Positions 1 through 11,804 of a DNA stretch of 64,000 nt are shown here, one piece after another. Made by a program: the position numbers and the translations under genes. The DNA is taken from positions 12,844,814 to 12,908,813 of the forward strand of contig NC_080548.1 of NCBI RefSeq assembly GCF_028640845.1. The letters run 5' to 3'. Position 1 is the first letter of the stretch. Each line of letters starts with the position of its first letter. The DNA is from Ahaetulla prasina (lineage: Eukaryota > Chordata > Lepidosauria > Squamata > Colubridae). The notes under the pieces are model-generated. The model had not been told where the DNA came from. It saw only the letters and a program-made list of their open reading frames with translations, and ran no database searches.

Positions 1-106
1 TCTATCTCCCATTTGTGGACTGGAAACATGTGAAAGTTACATCTAAAAGTTGGTATCAAGGTTAGTATTCAGAGGGGTGGGGAGAACCCCATGACTTTCC
101 AAAATA

Positions 107-483
107 GAGGTAGTCCTCGACCTACGACCATAATTGAGCCTAAAATTTAGGTTACTAAGTGAGCTTTGCCCCATTTCATGACCTTTATTGTCACAGTTGT
201 CAAGTGAATCATTGCACTAGTTAGTTAGTAACAATGTCATAAAGTGAATCCGGCTTCCCCTTTGACTTTGCTTGTCAGGAGGTCACAAAAGTGGATCACG
301 TGACCCCCAGGACACTGCAACCGTCATAAATCTGAACCAGCTGCCAAGAATCCGAATTTTGATCACGTGACCAAGGGGATGCTGCAAGGGTTGTATGAAA
401 AAACCATCTTAAATGACTTTCTTCAGGGTCGTCGTAATTTTAAACGGTCACTAAATGAACCACTGCAAGTCGAGGACTACCTG
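107..483. mobile_element. Tigger-like (TcMar) non-autonomous DNA transposon
   Basis: The left end reads aggtagtcctcgac and the right end is its inverse, gtcgaggactacctg, next to a TA. About 15 further copies or fragments occur in this window, with the same interior (gaattttgatcacgtgacc, ttgcttgtcaggaggtc). The inverted ends and TA target match pogo/Tigger elements. No transposase frame is present. Confidence 0.7.
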
Positions 484-1258
484 TACTCTAAATGTGACAT
501 GGACTTCACCTGTTTCAGTGCTTCTCCGAGTTAAGGGGTATCTTTCAGCCATTAAAAAATGGGTTTTCGTTTTGCATTTTACATCCATCTTTCCGCACTG
601 CTTTAGCTCAACGTCCACAGAGATCAATGTGGATGGAAATTTTCTCTAAGTTATGACCACATCACCAAGGCATGCTTTTGCGTTTGTGTGTGCGTGTGTG
701 TGAGTGAGTGAGTATGTCCCCCTGTGTGCATAGGCATGCTTCCTCTCTCGCTCAATAGCTACGATGGGTTTTTTTTTGTTTTTGCTTAAAAAAGTGTCTC
801 TGTGCCGTGCAGCTTGTACGAAAAAAATCATTTCCGTTAGTTGAGGCTGTGAAGCAAAATTCTCACTCGCTCAACAATTGATTGTGGTTTCTTCTAAATG
901 TAACAGTGGGCAGGTGGAAGGACGTGAGTCAGGCCTTGGAGGGGCTGCTGGGTGCTCTTTGGGGGATTGAGGCCCTGAAACTGCTCCATGCAATATGCTG
1001 CCATCCGCTCATTTCATTTTGACGCACAGCTGAAAGCAGCCTGCATATCTGGCGGCAGGACCTAGACTAATCACGATCCTAGTTCTCATGAAGGTGGCCG
1101 TAAATGCAGGTCTAGGATAGTTTGCTTTAGCCTGCCACAAGGTTGGCATGTTTTCCATTCTCTTTGGAAATGCACTGATATTCATTTCCCACAGTTACTC
1201 ATTGACATTGATATTCCTGATCCTTTCTATAGAGACATGCATATGGAAACATTAACAC
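484..1258. other. Unassigned intergenic DNA
   Basis: No gene or clear repeat was recognised. There is a short GT-rich run near 684-715. The small frames here lack coding character. Confidence 0.5.
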
Positions 1259-1589
1259 CAGAGGTGGGTTTCAGCAGGTTCTGACAAATTCTGGAGAACC
1301 GGTAGTGGAAATTTTGAGTAGTTCGGAGAACCGGTAGTAAAAATTCTGACTGGCCCCACCCCTGTCTATTATCTGCCTCCCAATTCTCAGCTGAACGGGA
1401 GGAAATGGGGATTTATGCAATAACCTTCCCCTGGAGTGGGGTGGGAATGGAGATTTTACAATAGCCTTCCCCTGGAGTGGGGTTGTAATGGGGATTTTAC
1501 AGTATACTTCCCCTGCCACGCCCACCAAGCCACACCCACCAATCCATACCCACAGAACTGGTAGTAAAAAAATTTGAATCTCACCACTG
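1259..1589. mobile_element. hAT-type non-autonomous element (GTGGGCGTGGC family)
   Basis: The element starts CAGAGGTGGGTTTCAGCAGG and ends in CACCACTG. It is flanked by a perfect 8-bp duplication, attaacac (1251-1258 and 1590-1597), typical of hAT transposons. The interior has repeated cttcccctggagtgggg blocks and a ccacgcccaccaagccac segment. Related copies lie at 29580, 31826, 51632 and 62985. Confidence 0.8.
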
Positions 1590-1777
1590 ATTAACACCTC
1601 TCATGCTATATAAAATTTCTTTTGACAGATGAGGGTATTAAAGTAACACAAACCTTTGCTAAGTTTCCATTTGTACCCTATAGAACCTGCACATTATTAA
1701 CAACTTAATTTGGGACTGATTTTATTTGGGGAGTTGCCCTGTGTAGTAATGTACTTTATACATTAGATCATTACATA

Positions 1778-2110
1778 TACCCTGTTTCCCCTAAAATAAG
1801 ACATTCTCTGATAATAAGCCCAATCGGGCTTTTGAGCGTATGCGCTAAAATAAGCCCCCCCCCATAAATAAGCCCTCCCCCAAAATAAGCCTACCCCAAA
1901 AATATTTACCTGCATGCGCAGCCTGTCTCCGCCATTTCCTCTGGTTAGGGTTAGAGAGACAGAGCTGGAAATCAGGTAAGACGGCAAGAGGAGCCCCATC
2001 TTGCTCCACATGCCCCAAAATAATAAGACATCTCTGAAAATAAGGCCAAGTGCTTATTTTGGGGTTCAAAAAAATATAAGACAGGCTCTTATTTTCGGGG
2101 AAACACAGTG
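1778..2110. mobile_element. Inverted-repeat MITE (CCCTGTTTCCCC ends)
   Basis: The left end ccctgtttcccctaaaataa matches the inverse of the right end, which contains ttattttcggggaaacac. The interior is built of repeated aaaataagcc/aaaataagac units. This is a non-autonomous DNA transposon; the superfamily was not determined. Confidence 0.6.
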
Positions 2111-2195
2111 CATATACATATACATACAGTATACATATAGATATAGAGATATAGATATAGATATATAGATATAGATATAGATATACATATAATTT
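2111..2195. repeat. (GATATA)n/AT microsatellite
   Basis: This is a run of gatata and catata units directly after the MITE. Confidence 0.75.
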
Positions 2196-2998
2196 CCCTT
2201 CCTTTTTTTACCTAATATACTTCTTTTTCCTTTTTAATTTCCTCTCTATTTTATTGCATTTAATCTCATTGTTCTGATAATATGGATGTTAGATCTGTGA
2301 ACTGTATAAAAGTAACTGAACAGAACTGAAATCGCTTCAGTCCAATGAAGGATCTGAAATTTTTGGTATCCTGTCGAGGGATCTGCCAGCCCTTTGAAGT
2401 AGGCCAGGTTAAGAAAGAGACACTACAGCAACACTTTTTAAAAATGCTATTTTATTGCCATCAGATAGAATAAAAGAAGCTGGAAAGCCCATTCACATTT
2501 TTTTCTGCTTCATCGGAAACCAACCCTGAAATTCTTCAGCTTCTTCAGCTCTTCATGAAATTTCAGATTGTCCATCGACACCCCCCCCCTCAATACATAA
2601 TAATGCATTATATGAAAATATAATTTCATTTAATAAAACATTCATTTAATAAAACATTAAACGTAATGTTTATCATATGAAAATAATTTCATAAATTCTG
2701 TATTACTTTAACTAACTGTACCATAACTTCATAAAAATAGGTAATATTTAAAACATGAAAAATATAAGAACCAGGGTTTTTTCCCCCTGAAACGGCTGCT
2801 ATCATGGATGGGAAGCATGATGAGCATCAACAAGGGTCCAAAAAACAATTGAAGATTATCGAGTTTTAATCATAAATTACCAAAATCTTCCAGGTTCAAC
2901 CAGTTCCTTTTGAACGCCAGCCATTTGGATAGTCCTACTGATCCTTGGGAGTTAATATTGGCCATGAGAGCCAATCCTATACTAAAATCAATTTCTTT
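2196..2998. other. AT-rich intergenic DNA
   Basis: The stretch is AT-rich, with a small direct repeat (tttaataaaacatt, about 2630-2660). No gene or known repeat was recognised. Confidence 0.5.
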
Positions 2999-3296
2999 CT
3001 CAGAATAAGAGAACAGAATAATAGAGTTGGAAGGGACCTTGGAGATTTTCTAGTCTAGTCCAAACCCTGCTCAGGACGGAAATCCTATATTATTCCAAAC
3101 AAATGGTTGTCCAATCTCTTCTTAAAAACCTCCAGTGTTGAAGCAACCGCAACTTCTGGAGACAAGTCATTCCACTGGTTAATTGTTCTCACTGTCAGGA
3201 AATGTCTCCTTAGTTCTAGGTTGTTCCTTCCTTGATTAATTTCCATCCATTTGTTTCTTGTCCTGCCTTCAAGAGCTTTGGAGAGTAAGTTGACCC
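2999..3296 (-). mobile_element. CR1 LINE 3' fragment
   Basis: Read on the plus strand it begins agagttggaagggaccttgg and continues through tcttcttaaaaacctccag and ttccactggttaattgttct. This is the inverse of the conserved CR1 ORF2 C-terminus and 3' end. It is cut off by the next element. Confidence 0.85.
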
Positions 3297-3623
3297 CAGG
3301 GGTGAAATGCTCCCAGTTTGGACTGGATCAGCCGATCCGGTAGTGATGGTGGCGGGTGGTTTGGAGAACCGGTAGCAAAAATCCCTGCTCCCACCCCCCG
3401 CCCATGTCCACCCAATTGCCCCGTCGCCCGCTTGCTCACTTGCTTCTTTAAAAAAATGCTTTTAAAAGTAAAAAAAAAAAGGCTCTGATGATCACTGCTG
3501 AGCCACGCAATCGTCAGAGCCTTTTTTTTACTTTTAAAAACATTTTTTTACAACCTATTTGGCCGAATTGGTTGTAAAGAAAATGCTTTTAAAAGTAAAA
3601 AAAAAAGACCGTACGCCATAGCT

Positions 3624-3657
<34 letters not shown>

Positions 3658-3660
3658 TGT
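3297..3660. mobile_element. hAT-like element with long hairpins and (CA)n
   Basis: The start caggggtgaaatgctcccag matches the element at 7017. The interior holds a long inverted repeat: an arm reading aaaatgcttttaaaagtaaa then ggctctgatgatc at 3450-3492 and its inverse at about 3508-3552. It ends in a (CA)n run at 3629-3656. The expected right terminus is missing. Confidence 0.6.
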
Positions 3661-3689
3661 GCTGTTCTACTTACCCCATGCCTCCTTTT

Positions 3690-4194
3690 GGTGTTTAGAA
3701 CAAAATGTTCTAAATTTTAAGTTAATTGTATTACATCGTTTATCTCACCATCTTGAATCAAACCGATGATATTGCATCATATTTTATATATTTCAACAAT
3801 TCTTGCATTATAAAAACCTCTATCAAATTTTATTAACATATTTTTTATCTAACCATTGATAAAATAAGTCCCATATCTTATAATATTGTTTATCTTCCTG
3901 TTCCCTAATTTCAAATGTCAATTTGCTCATTTCAGCACATTCCATTATTTTCTTAATAACTTCATCTTGTGTTGGTATTTTCTCATTGATCCAATTTTTA
4001 GCAACCACAATTCTAGCTGTTGTTAATACATTCACAATCAAATATCTCATTTCTGTATTGTAAGTTTCAGGTATGATCCCCAATAAAAAAAACCTCTGGT
4101 TTAAAAATCTATGTGTTTTTTTATCATTTTTTCCAACCACATGTGAATTTTAGTCCAATATCTTTTAGCTTCTACACATGTCCACCATATATGG
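3690..4194 (-). mobile_element. L1-type LINE ORF2 C-terminal relic
   Basis: An open frame on the minus strand (3823-4140) encodes 105 residues. Its order of motifs (LLGIIPE, YLIVNVLTTARIVVAKNW, PTQDEVIKKIMECAEMSKLT) resembles the C-terminal region of L1-clade ORF2 proteins. The sequence upstream (to about 4194) continues the match, with a TYHIWWTC-like segment just outside the frame. It is a 5'-truncated fossil without reverse transcriptase or endonuclease. Confidence 0.7.
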
Positions 4195-4316
4195 TAATAT
4201 GAACCTGGTAACTTGCCTCCAGAACTTGTAAATGTTCCAACACTTGAGCATTTAAGAAGAGATTGGACAACCATTTGTCTGAAACCATTTCCTGCCTGAG
4301 CAGAGGGTTAAAAAGA
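4195..4316 (+). mobile_element. CR1 LINE fragment
   Basis: The fragment carries the CR1 C-terminal block in sense orientation (gttccaacacttgagcattt, aagaagagattggacaacca). Confidence 0.7.
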
Positions 4317-4950
4317 CAAATGTAATTTTAGGCTGCATTACAAACAATTGCCACCAACCTGCCTTCCATTGAGGACCTGTAAACTGCACAAGTCAAAAAG
4401 AGGGCTGTGAAAATATTTACAGACCCCTCGCATCCTGGACATAAATTTAAATTTAAATTTAAATAATAAATAAACTGTTTCAACTCCTACCCTTAAAACG
4501 ACGCTACAGAGCCATGCACACCAGAACAACTAGACACAAGGACAGTTTTTTCCCAAACGCCATCACTCTGCTAAACAAATAATTCTCTCAACACTGTCAA
4601 ACTATTTACTAAATCTGCACTACTATTAATCTTCTCATCATTCCCATCATCCATTTCCTTCCACTTATGACTGTATGACTGTAACTTTGTTGCTTGAATC
4701 CTTACGATTTATATGGATATTGTTTGTTTCCTGATTGCTTATTTGTACCCTATGACTATCATTAAGTATTGTACCTTATGATTCTTGATGAACATGTCTT
4801 TTCTTTTATGTATACTGTGAGCATATGCCCCAAAGACAAATTCCTTGTGTGTCCAATCACACTTGACCAATAAAAAATTCTATTCTATTCTATTCTATTC
4901 TGTTCTGTTCTGTTCTGTTCTGTTCTGTTTTATTCTATTCTATTCTATCC
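4317..4950 (+). mobile_element. Snake LINE (Rex1/CR1-L3-like) 3' end with (ATTCT)n tail
   Basis: This is a 5'-truncated copy of the LINE whose reverse transcriptase lies at 27918-29523. It covers the ORF end (ccttccattgaggacctgta, catcctggacataaa), the 3'UTR, and the terminal ttgtgtgtccaatcacacttg block. It ends in (ATTCT)n that changes to (GTTCT)n and back. Confidence 0.85.
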
Positions 4951-5790
4951 CCCTCATCTAAATCATTGATGAATGATTACTGGGCTTAAGACAGAGCCTT
5001 GGAAGATCCCACTGCATACTTCCCTCCATGTAGTTGCCATTCCATTGAGTGCGGTTGGTCAGCCAGTTACGAGCCAGAATTTTGTTGCTAAATACTTTTG
5101 CACTGTAACACCAAATGCTGCATTTCTTTTTTGAGAGATGCAGCATGATAAATCTTAAAACTCTTACGCAGGGATTTTTTGTTCATTTTTCTGAGTTGGA
5201 AGGATGATTATCTCCAGGGTGTGATTAAAATAATCAAGATGTTGGCCATGATAATACAACACAAGCTTCACCTTTTTTGTATGCAGTCTTCTTCTATGTG
5301 ATTCTTCAGATGATGTTTGGTTGGTTGGATCATGGCCATTTGCTCATAAATGTCTCAAAGCATTACTTGGTCATCCCAGAAGTGGGTTAAAAAAAAAAAA
5401 GCAACGAGTATTATCTGTCTGAATCATTGTCAACACCCTAAAATGGGTTTTGTTATGTTTCACCCACACTAAAGGGCAGTGAAGCTTCGCTCTTGGTTGG
5501 TCACAATAGACCAACCCATGGCTTAGATCGAATTAGCTCACCTCCACAGATAGTTCCGAGTACTGTCTCAACCAAGTGAGAATGTTTACCTGCACAGCTA
5601 GCTTTTCCCAAAACATCCTTTGGAGGGAAAAAAAAACCCTGGAAAGCTTGTGACAAAACAACATGCACAGCTAGCACACAGAAAGAAACAAAACGAATCT
5701 CCTGTCTACACAAAGTAGTGGCCATGGTTCAAAATTACTGTACCTTCAAGATTAAGACAATACATGAGATTGGCTGTTTTGGAGTCCTGT
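4951..5790. other. Unassigned intergenic DNA
   Basis: No convincing gene or repeat was seen. The 62-75 residue frames on the minus strand are isolated and have no recognisable domain. Confidence 0.45.
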
Positions 5791-5990
5791 GGAGTTCTTT
5801 GTGCTTTCCAAGCTTGGCTTTCTTGCAGATGTTTCATTACCCAACTAGGTAAGTTTATCAGAACGCCCTTCTAGCATCAATGATATTACCTAGGTGGGTA
5901 ATGAAAGATCAACAAAACCAACCAGTGCTTCCTTAGAGAGGACTCCACAGTTCAACCCTGAGTTACAAATATTCTCTTCCATTGGCTGCC
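5791..5990. mobile_element. Penelope-like repeat fragment, decayed inverted hammerhead-like pair
   Basis: Two facing copies of a ttacctagktgggtaatgaaa motif lie at 5828-5861 (minus) and 5879-5910 (plus). The flanks (tgctttccaagcttggc, agttcaaccctgagttacaa) match those of the better kept copy at 33575-33745. Core positions are mutated: CTGATAA on minus and CAATGAT on plus. Confidence 0.45.
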
Positions 5991-6319
5991 TTTTCCCCCT
6001 GATCTTGGTGGTAGCCAGCACTTCACTGGCCTGAATTCTTGATCCATCTCACCTCCTGATTCCTGGGCTTTTTAACTGCCCATGATATAAGCTTCCATTT
6101 GCCTAAATTTGCCTTTTTCCCCTTCTGGATGCTGCAATGTCTGGGTGCAAAAGAGCCCGTGTTCTCTCCTTTCCCCATCGCGTGCTTGGGAGCTGCAGCA
6201 AGGAAGAATATGGCAAGATGGTGTGGATGTTTCCAGAAGAGTAAATGGTATTTTCCCCCACCCCACCTGCTCTTGATTAGCCCAAGGGGATGACATTTGG
6301 TTCAGGGTAATCTCTTCAT
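5991..6319. other. Unassigned DNA
   Basis: No gene or repeat was recognised. A 64-75 residue frame is open on both strands but has no known motif. Confidence 0.4.
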
Positions 6320-6625
6320 AGGGGGCACAGTGACCTAGCGGTTAAGATGCTGGGCTTGTCAACTGACAGGTTGGCAGTTCAAGACCCAAGTACTGTGTGA
6401 CAGGATGAGCTCCCGTTCTTGCTCCAGTTCCTGCCAACATAGAGGTTCCAAAGAAAAAAACAAACGCAACAAGATAAATAGGTACCATTTCACTGGGACA
6501 GATAACAGCGTTCCATGTGCCTCGGTGTATAGTCATGCCAGCCACATGACCATGAAAGCATCTTTGGACAATGCTGGCTCCCTCAACTAGGAAACGGAGA
6601 CAAGCACTGGCCCCTAGAGTCATAT
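6320..6625 (+). mobile_element. tRNA-derived SINE (Sauria-type, diverged)
   Basis: The tRNA-like head (cacagtgacctagcggttaa) is followed by the body found in the younger copies at 19368, 24229 and 57526 (gagctcccgttcttgctcca, accatttcactggg). It is diverged and has an extra A-rich insert. Confidence 0.7.
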
Positions 6626-6654
6626 AATTGCACAGAGGAAACCTTTAGCACTTA

Positions 6655-6851
6655 GCACTTAGACTCATATGCCACTTCACCATGCTCTACAGCCCTCTCT
6701 AAGTGGTTTACAGAGTCAGCCTATTGCCTTCGACAATCTGGGTCCTCATTTCACTGACCTCAGAAGGATGGAAGGCTGAGTCAACCTTGAGCCAGTGAGA
6801 CTCGAATTGCTGGCAGTGGGCAGAGTTAGCCTACCACTGCGCCACCACAAT
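6655..6851 (-). mobile_element. tRNA-derived SINE with L2-like tail
   Basis: Read on minus, a tRNA-like head (ggtggcgcagtggtaggcta) is followed by a body with ggttgactcagccttccatc and ends toward ctgtaaaccacttagag. The complete relative at 15176 ends in the same gccctgagtc block as the L2 LINEs in this window. Confidence 0.65.
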
Positions 6852-7016
6852 TCTTTACCTTTAATCTCTTCATGGGTCTTTCCGTTTTGGGCTCAACCGA
6901 AGGCAAGTTCTTGTGGATCAGTTTGGGATGGTGTTGGAGATATTGGGGCAAGGAAATGGTGATAGTCTTAAGACCTGGAAGAACTAAGCCCTGACTCATG
7001 CAGTGTAAGTGCAGGT

Positions 7017-7527
7017 CAGGGCTGAAACGCTCCCAGTTCAGACCAGATCACCCGATCCGGTAGCGATGGTGGCAGATGGTTCAGAGAACCAGTACCAAAA
7101 ATCCCTGCCCCCCTTCCTCTCGCATGTCCAGCTGAGCTGCGCGATCATTAGAGATTTTTTTTTACTTTTAAAAGCATTTTTTCTTCAGCCAAAAAAATGC
7201 TTTTAAAAGTAAAAAAAAAAGCCTCCGATGATCGCGCGGCTCAGTTGGGATTGTCAGAACCCTTTTCAAACATTTTTTCTACAAGCTCTTCAGCCGAAGA
7301 GGCTGTAAAAAAAATGCTTTGAAAGGGTTCTGGCGATCAGGCAACTCAGCTGGGATCGTCAGAATCCTTTCAAAGCATCTTTTCTACAAGCTCTTTGGCT
7401 GTAAAAAAAATGCTTTTAAAAGTAAAAAAAAAAAAGTGGCCACGCCCACCCAGTCACATTACCATCACCACCCCACCAAGCCAAGCCCACAGAACCGGTA
7501 GTAAAAAAAAATTGCATTTCACCCCTG
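7017..7527. mobile_element. hAT-like element with alternating hairpins
   Basis: The ends are cagggctgaaacgctcc and, inverted, gcatttcacccctg. They are flanked by gtgcaggt (7009-7016) and gtgcagat (7528-7535), an 8-bp duplication with one mismatch. The interior alternates ttttacttttaaaagcattt blocks with their inverses. Confidence 0.7.
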
Positions 7528-7598
7528 GTGCAGATGGAAAACAGAGGCTGCTCTTCGAGGCAAGGCAAGAAGCAACGTATTCAGTCAATAACCATATC

Positions 7599-7608
7599 TT
7601 TATTTATT
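7599..7608 (-). promoter_or_regulatory. Candidate polyadenylation signals (overlapping AATAAA x2)
   Basis: The plus strand reads tttatttatt, so the minus strand has aataaataaa. It lies downstream of RUNX3, just before a hAT element, and would direct cleavage near 7580. Confidence 0.35.
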
Positions 7609-8752
7609 CCACATGGTAAGGCATCAAAATGATTACACGTAACAGTTAGCAATCATGTATATTTGCTTTAAAAACATGGAACTTTTAGCTTTTCTCTCCC
7701 CCCCTCACTTTAAGAAAGAGAAACCTGACCTCCCAATTTATCACCATTTAAGGAGGTGATGCTTTCTTCCTGCCACAGTTTTGGGAAACTGATGCAGCTG
7801 ACTCTGTTTGTTGGGGGGGGGCGGGGGGGGGCAAGAAGCTTCCATAGGGCCCAGCCTGGGGGGGCAAGAGAAGGCAACGTTCCCCTCTTCCACCATTCAG
7901 AAGTGCTTTGCGCGTCATCAGCAAACTTTGGGTTAGGACTGTGGAGGGGTTTTGATGGGATCTGGGGCTCCTCCCAACCCCAGCTTGCAAATGCTACATG
8001 TTTGAAAGACAAAACCGTGGGAAGAGAGGAGAACTACAATTCAAAATAAAGGTATCCCCAAGTAGGGCGGGTTAATGGTGCAGGCTCTCACCTTTTTAAA
8101 TATTATTAACATAGTTTTAAAGATATTAATAATTGAAATTAGCTTCAGTACAGCAAAAGGAAGGAAGGGAACACAAAATGCTCTAATTTTTCCTTGTGTT
8201 AAACACAATCTATCTACATCCTGCAAGGCTTTTCTCCCCTCCCCCCCCCCCCCAAATCAATTGCCATTCTGTTTAAAATTAGAAAACAAAACAAAACAAA
8301 AGCTACTTCCACACACAAAAATTCTAAGCAGATTTAGGAACTGGGATCCTTCAACAACAACAATAATATTTTTAAAAAGATTTATATTATTTTAACAAAT
8401 AAAGACCCGAAAGTAGTTTTTTTTTTTTTAGTTAAATACTCCATGAGCCAAAGAATCTTTGGTACAAGCTATTGTGCATCTTTTTTCTTTTTTTAAAAAA
8501 AAAAGCATACGATAGTGCAAAGCAACAACCATAACATCAACAAAGAAACCTGGGCCAAATATTGGACCAGTTGCATAAAAGAGATACAGGTGTTTTTCAC
8601 ATCTGGGGACAACAGTCTGTCATAAACCTGAACCTTCGGCTGCAGTTTGCAAGTTACAAATAGCAAGAAATTACAATAGGTGCACAGTCTCTTTCAAATT
8701 TCTCTGCCTCTTTCAATATCCTATAAATACATCTTTGGAGAACAGACTAAGG

Positions 8753-8864
8753 CAGGAGTCTCCAACCTTGGCCATTTTAAGACTTGTGGACTTCAATTCC
8801 TAGAATTCCTCATTCTGGGAGTTGAAGTCCACAAGTCTTAAAGGACTAAAGTTGGAGACCCCTG
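8753..8864. mobile_element. Palindromic hairpin MITE (hAT-type)
   Basis: The left arm (caggagtctccaaccttggc, ttaagacttgtggacttcaa) is mirrored by the right arm ending ggagacccctg. Flanks are gactaagg and aactaagg, an 8-bp duplication with one mismatch. It sits in the presumed RUNX3 3'UTR. Confidence 0.8.
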
Positions 8865-9085
8865 AACTAAGGTACTCCGCTCATTTGAGAACATGTTCAC
8901 TACCATGTTTCTGGCCTTCACTCCCCACAGCGCTTTAACTAAGATCTGGGGTTTCTATCAGGCTAAATGCATCCCTGAGTATAGACAAGCCACCACATCC
9001 CCAATCAGAATTTGAAACCAACCCCAATTTTGCTGGTTGGAAAACGTGGGTGCTCTAAGTGCAGAGCGTACCCCCTAGGTCTTAG

Positions 9086-9250
9086 ATCAGTGTTTCTCAA
9101 ACATGGCAACTTCAAGACATGTGGACTTCGATTCCCAGAATTCCCCAGCCAGCATGAATGGACGTCAACTCCCAGAATTCCCCAGTCAGCAAAGATGGAC
9201 TTCAACTCCCAGAATTCCCCAGCCAGCGATCTGTTGCTAAAGTTGAGAAA
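9086..9250. mobile_element. Older hairpin-MITE relative with tandem arms
   Basis: A start like cagtgtttctcaaacatggc is followed by three successive copies of a block reading gacttcaactcccagaattc and ccccagycag, then an inverted end. Confidence 0.65.
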
Positions 9251-9976
9251 GACTGTCTTGGCTAAACCATGGATCTCAGTTAAAGCAAAAGAGAGGACCA
9301 GATTTATGAGAATCTTTTCAGTTTCCTTGGTGTTCCAAACAAGCTCTCAGATATGGATGTGAATGAATGACCCAAAACGATTTTGAACGATCCAGTTGTT
9401 TCAAGGCTAAAACTGGGGGAATTTGGATGTGACACTCTTGACAATTTTTGTCACAGGTCTGCTATCTGCAGATCCCATAGGATCTTGACCACCTGGCATC
9501 CTTTAGATCTGCTGGACTTGATCCTCATGATTCTTTTTACCCGAAGGGATTCTGGCTCAGGATTTTGGTAGTTTACCAATTAAACACTTGGAGGAGGGCT
9601 TGAGATGGCAAAATCCAGAAGAAGCTCTGCTTAATAAAGGTTATTTGGTGTCATGCAGGTTTAAGGTTACACCTAAGGACAAATATGTAATACCTGATTC
9701 TCCCCCTTCCTCCTCTCTCTCTCTCTCTTTTTTTTGAAGAATTCAATCTAGTTGTTACTCAGATTCTGACTCCAACCTTAGGCAAAACACACCGGTTTTT
9801 GGTTTTTTTTATTAGACTGAAAACAACAGTAAGGAAGAACAGAGCAGGTTTATTTAAATCATGACCAAAGCTAGAGATTAATTTTGGGTGGTGCACTAGG
9901 ATTAAAAAAAACAACAACAAAAAAACAGCCAAGTATTTCCTGTCTTCCTCTCCTACCCAAGAACTCCGTGCTCTCT

Positions 9977-10003
9977 CTGTGTGTGTGTGTGTGTGTGTGT
10001 GTG
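9977..10003. repeat. (GT)n microsatellite
   Basis: An uninterrupted GT dinucleotide run lies inside the presumed 3'UTR. Confidence 0.85.
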
Positions 10004-11093
10004 TAAGCAATATTTCCTTTTTGAACTGTGTAAGCTGTGGCGATGGGATGAGTTGCAGACTTTGCACTGGTTAAACAGTAGCAAAAGCTCCCTGAATACC
10101 CTCCAAGGATCTATACCTAGATGCCTCTTTTAAAAAGAGAATGAGCCAAATATTTTATTCCCACAATTAATATAGCTGGGGTGCCAAGAATAGCTTTCCG
10201 CAGGAAATGCCTTGCCTGGCTTAGTCTCTGGACAAAATGCTGAACTTCGGGTCTTAGATAACTTACCTGGTCAAACCATGGTCCTAATTCATGAAAGGAC
10301 TAAATTTGGGTCTGAGCTGCAGTGTGTATGAATGTCAGCAGAATGCCAAAGGGGGCTTTTTGCCTGGCATGAGTAAGAGCATCTGGGCGAGGTTACCAAG
10401 TGTTACCTTTTTCTTTGGTTGCACAAGGTATCCTGATGTCTGTGAGATAGCAAAAGGTCTTGGAAATGAGTCTGTCTCCATCTCCTTAGGACTGGTGGAG
10501 ACCAGCCACCACTGCTTGTACACACTGAAGGAGTCAGGAGTAGGGATGTGGGCAATGGAACACTTGGTTAGCACCAAATACTTCCTTCCACATTCAGAAG
10601 CTAGAGGGCTGTTCTCGCTTGAATAAGTGCAAAAAGCTACGACCCAACCAGAAATCCCATCCGTGTTTAGCTCTGCTCGCTTAGAGACAAAGCTCTTATG
10701 TATCAACTCAGGCCTTGATATCTAAGCTTCTGTCTGCTCTGATAGCGATCACAAATGACTCATCCAACATTGCTCAGCTTGGTTCCTGAATTAAAACGTC
10801 TTCTCGCACCAAAACCATATGTTCACCAGATGACCTGGATTCACACAGCCACAAAGCCCCTAATCAAGATGAATGCTAACGCAACTTGGCAAAGGCAGTT
10901 CATTTTTAAAGTGAAGCTCATTTTTAACTAGAACTTAAAGTGAGTGAGATCTCCTTCGCAAGAAGCTTTCAAACAATACTTTGATGGTTGTCTTCGCAGA
11001 TAGCCTCCTGGTTCTGCACTAAGCTGGGGTTAGACTATCCCACTTCCAACTTTAAGACACTATGATTCAGGGTTTGGGCAAAAACAACATATA

Positions 11094-11481
11094 CAGGTAG
11101 TCCTCGACTTACGACCACAATTGAGCCCAGAATTTATGTTGCTTAAGTGAGACATTTGTTAAGTGAGTTTTTGCCCCATTTTGCCCCATTTTTCTTGCCA
11201 CATCTGTTAAGCAAATCACTGCAGTTATTAAATTAGCAACACGGTTGCAACACGATTGCAGTTATTAAATTAGCAATCGATCTTCCCCATCGACCTTGCT
11301 TGTCAGAAGGTCGCAAGAGGGGATCACGTGACACACACACACCCCCCAGGACACTGCAACCGTCATAAATATGAACCAGTTGCCAAGCATCCGCATGTAA
11401 ATCACATGGCCACGGGGATGCTGTAGTGGAACAGTAACTGAATGGTCACCAAATGAACTGTTATAAGTGGAGGATTACCTG
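11094..11481. mobile_element. Tigger-like non-autonomous DNA transposon, complete
   Basis: The ends caggtagtcctcgacttacg and (inverse) ggattacctg are flanked by TA on both sides, the Tc1/mariner target. The 388-bp copy carries the family's full interior and sits in the presumed RUNX3 3'UTR. Confidence 0.8.
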
Positions 11482-11549
11482 TAAGTAAGTAATTTTCTTA
11501 TTTTCTCATTGTTATTGGGATACCATCTAGATCAGGGGTCTCCAACCTC

Positions 11550-11600
11550 CCTCCCTCCCTCCCTCCCTCCCTCCCTCCATCCATCCATCCATCCATCCAT
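11550..11600. repeat. (CCCT)n(CCAT)n microsatellite
   Basis: A ccct tetranucleotide run switches to ccat. It directly follows an isolated hairpin-MITE end (caggggtctccaacct, 11536-11551). Confidence 0.8.
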
Positions 11601-11667
11601 TGAAACACTGCTTGGCCTTTGAGATGATCACTAAGGATGACCTTCTCTAACCAGGTGCTCTCTGGAT

Positions 11668-11804
11668 CAGTAGTGGGATTTAGCCAGTTCCCAACAGTTC
11701 GGGAGAACCAGTTGTTAACTTTCTGAGCAATTTGGCAAACTGATTGTTGGAAGAAATCATTAGGGCAGAGAAGCGGTTGTTAAATTACTTGAACCCCACC
11801 ACTG
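11668..11804. mobile_element. Short hAT-type element
   Basis: The ends cagtagtggg and ccaccactg are flanked by a perfect 8-bp duplication, ctctggat (11660-11667 and 11805-11812). A diverged sister copy lies at 40557-40692. Confidence 0.8.

Noticed and set aside
4870..4950. CRISPR-like array from regular spaced repeats
   Set aside because: These are contiguous pentanucleotides at LINE tails without spacers, in a vertebrate genome.
10335..10706. 123-codon minus frame within the presumed 3'UTR
   Set aside because: No known motif; overlapping frames are open on both strands, and it lies downstream of a complete RUNX3 stop.
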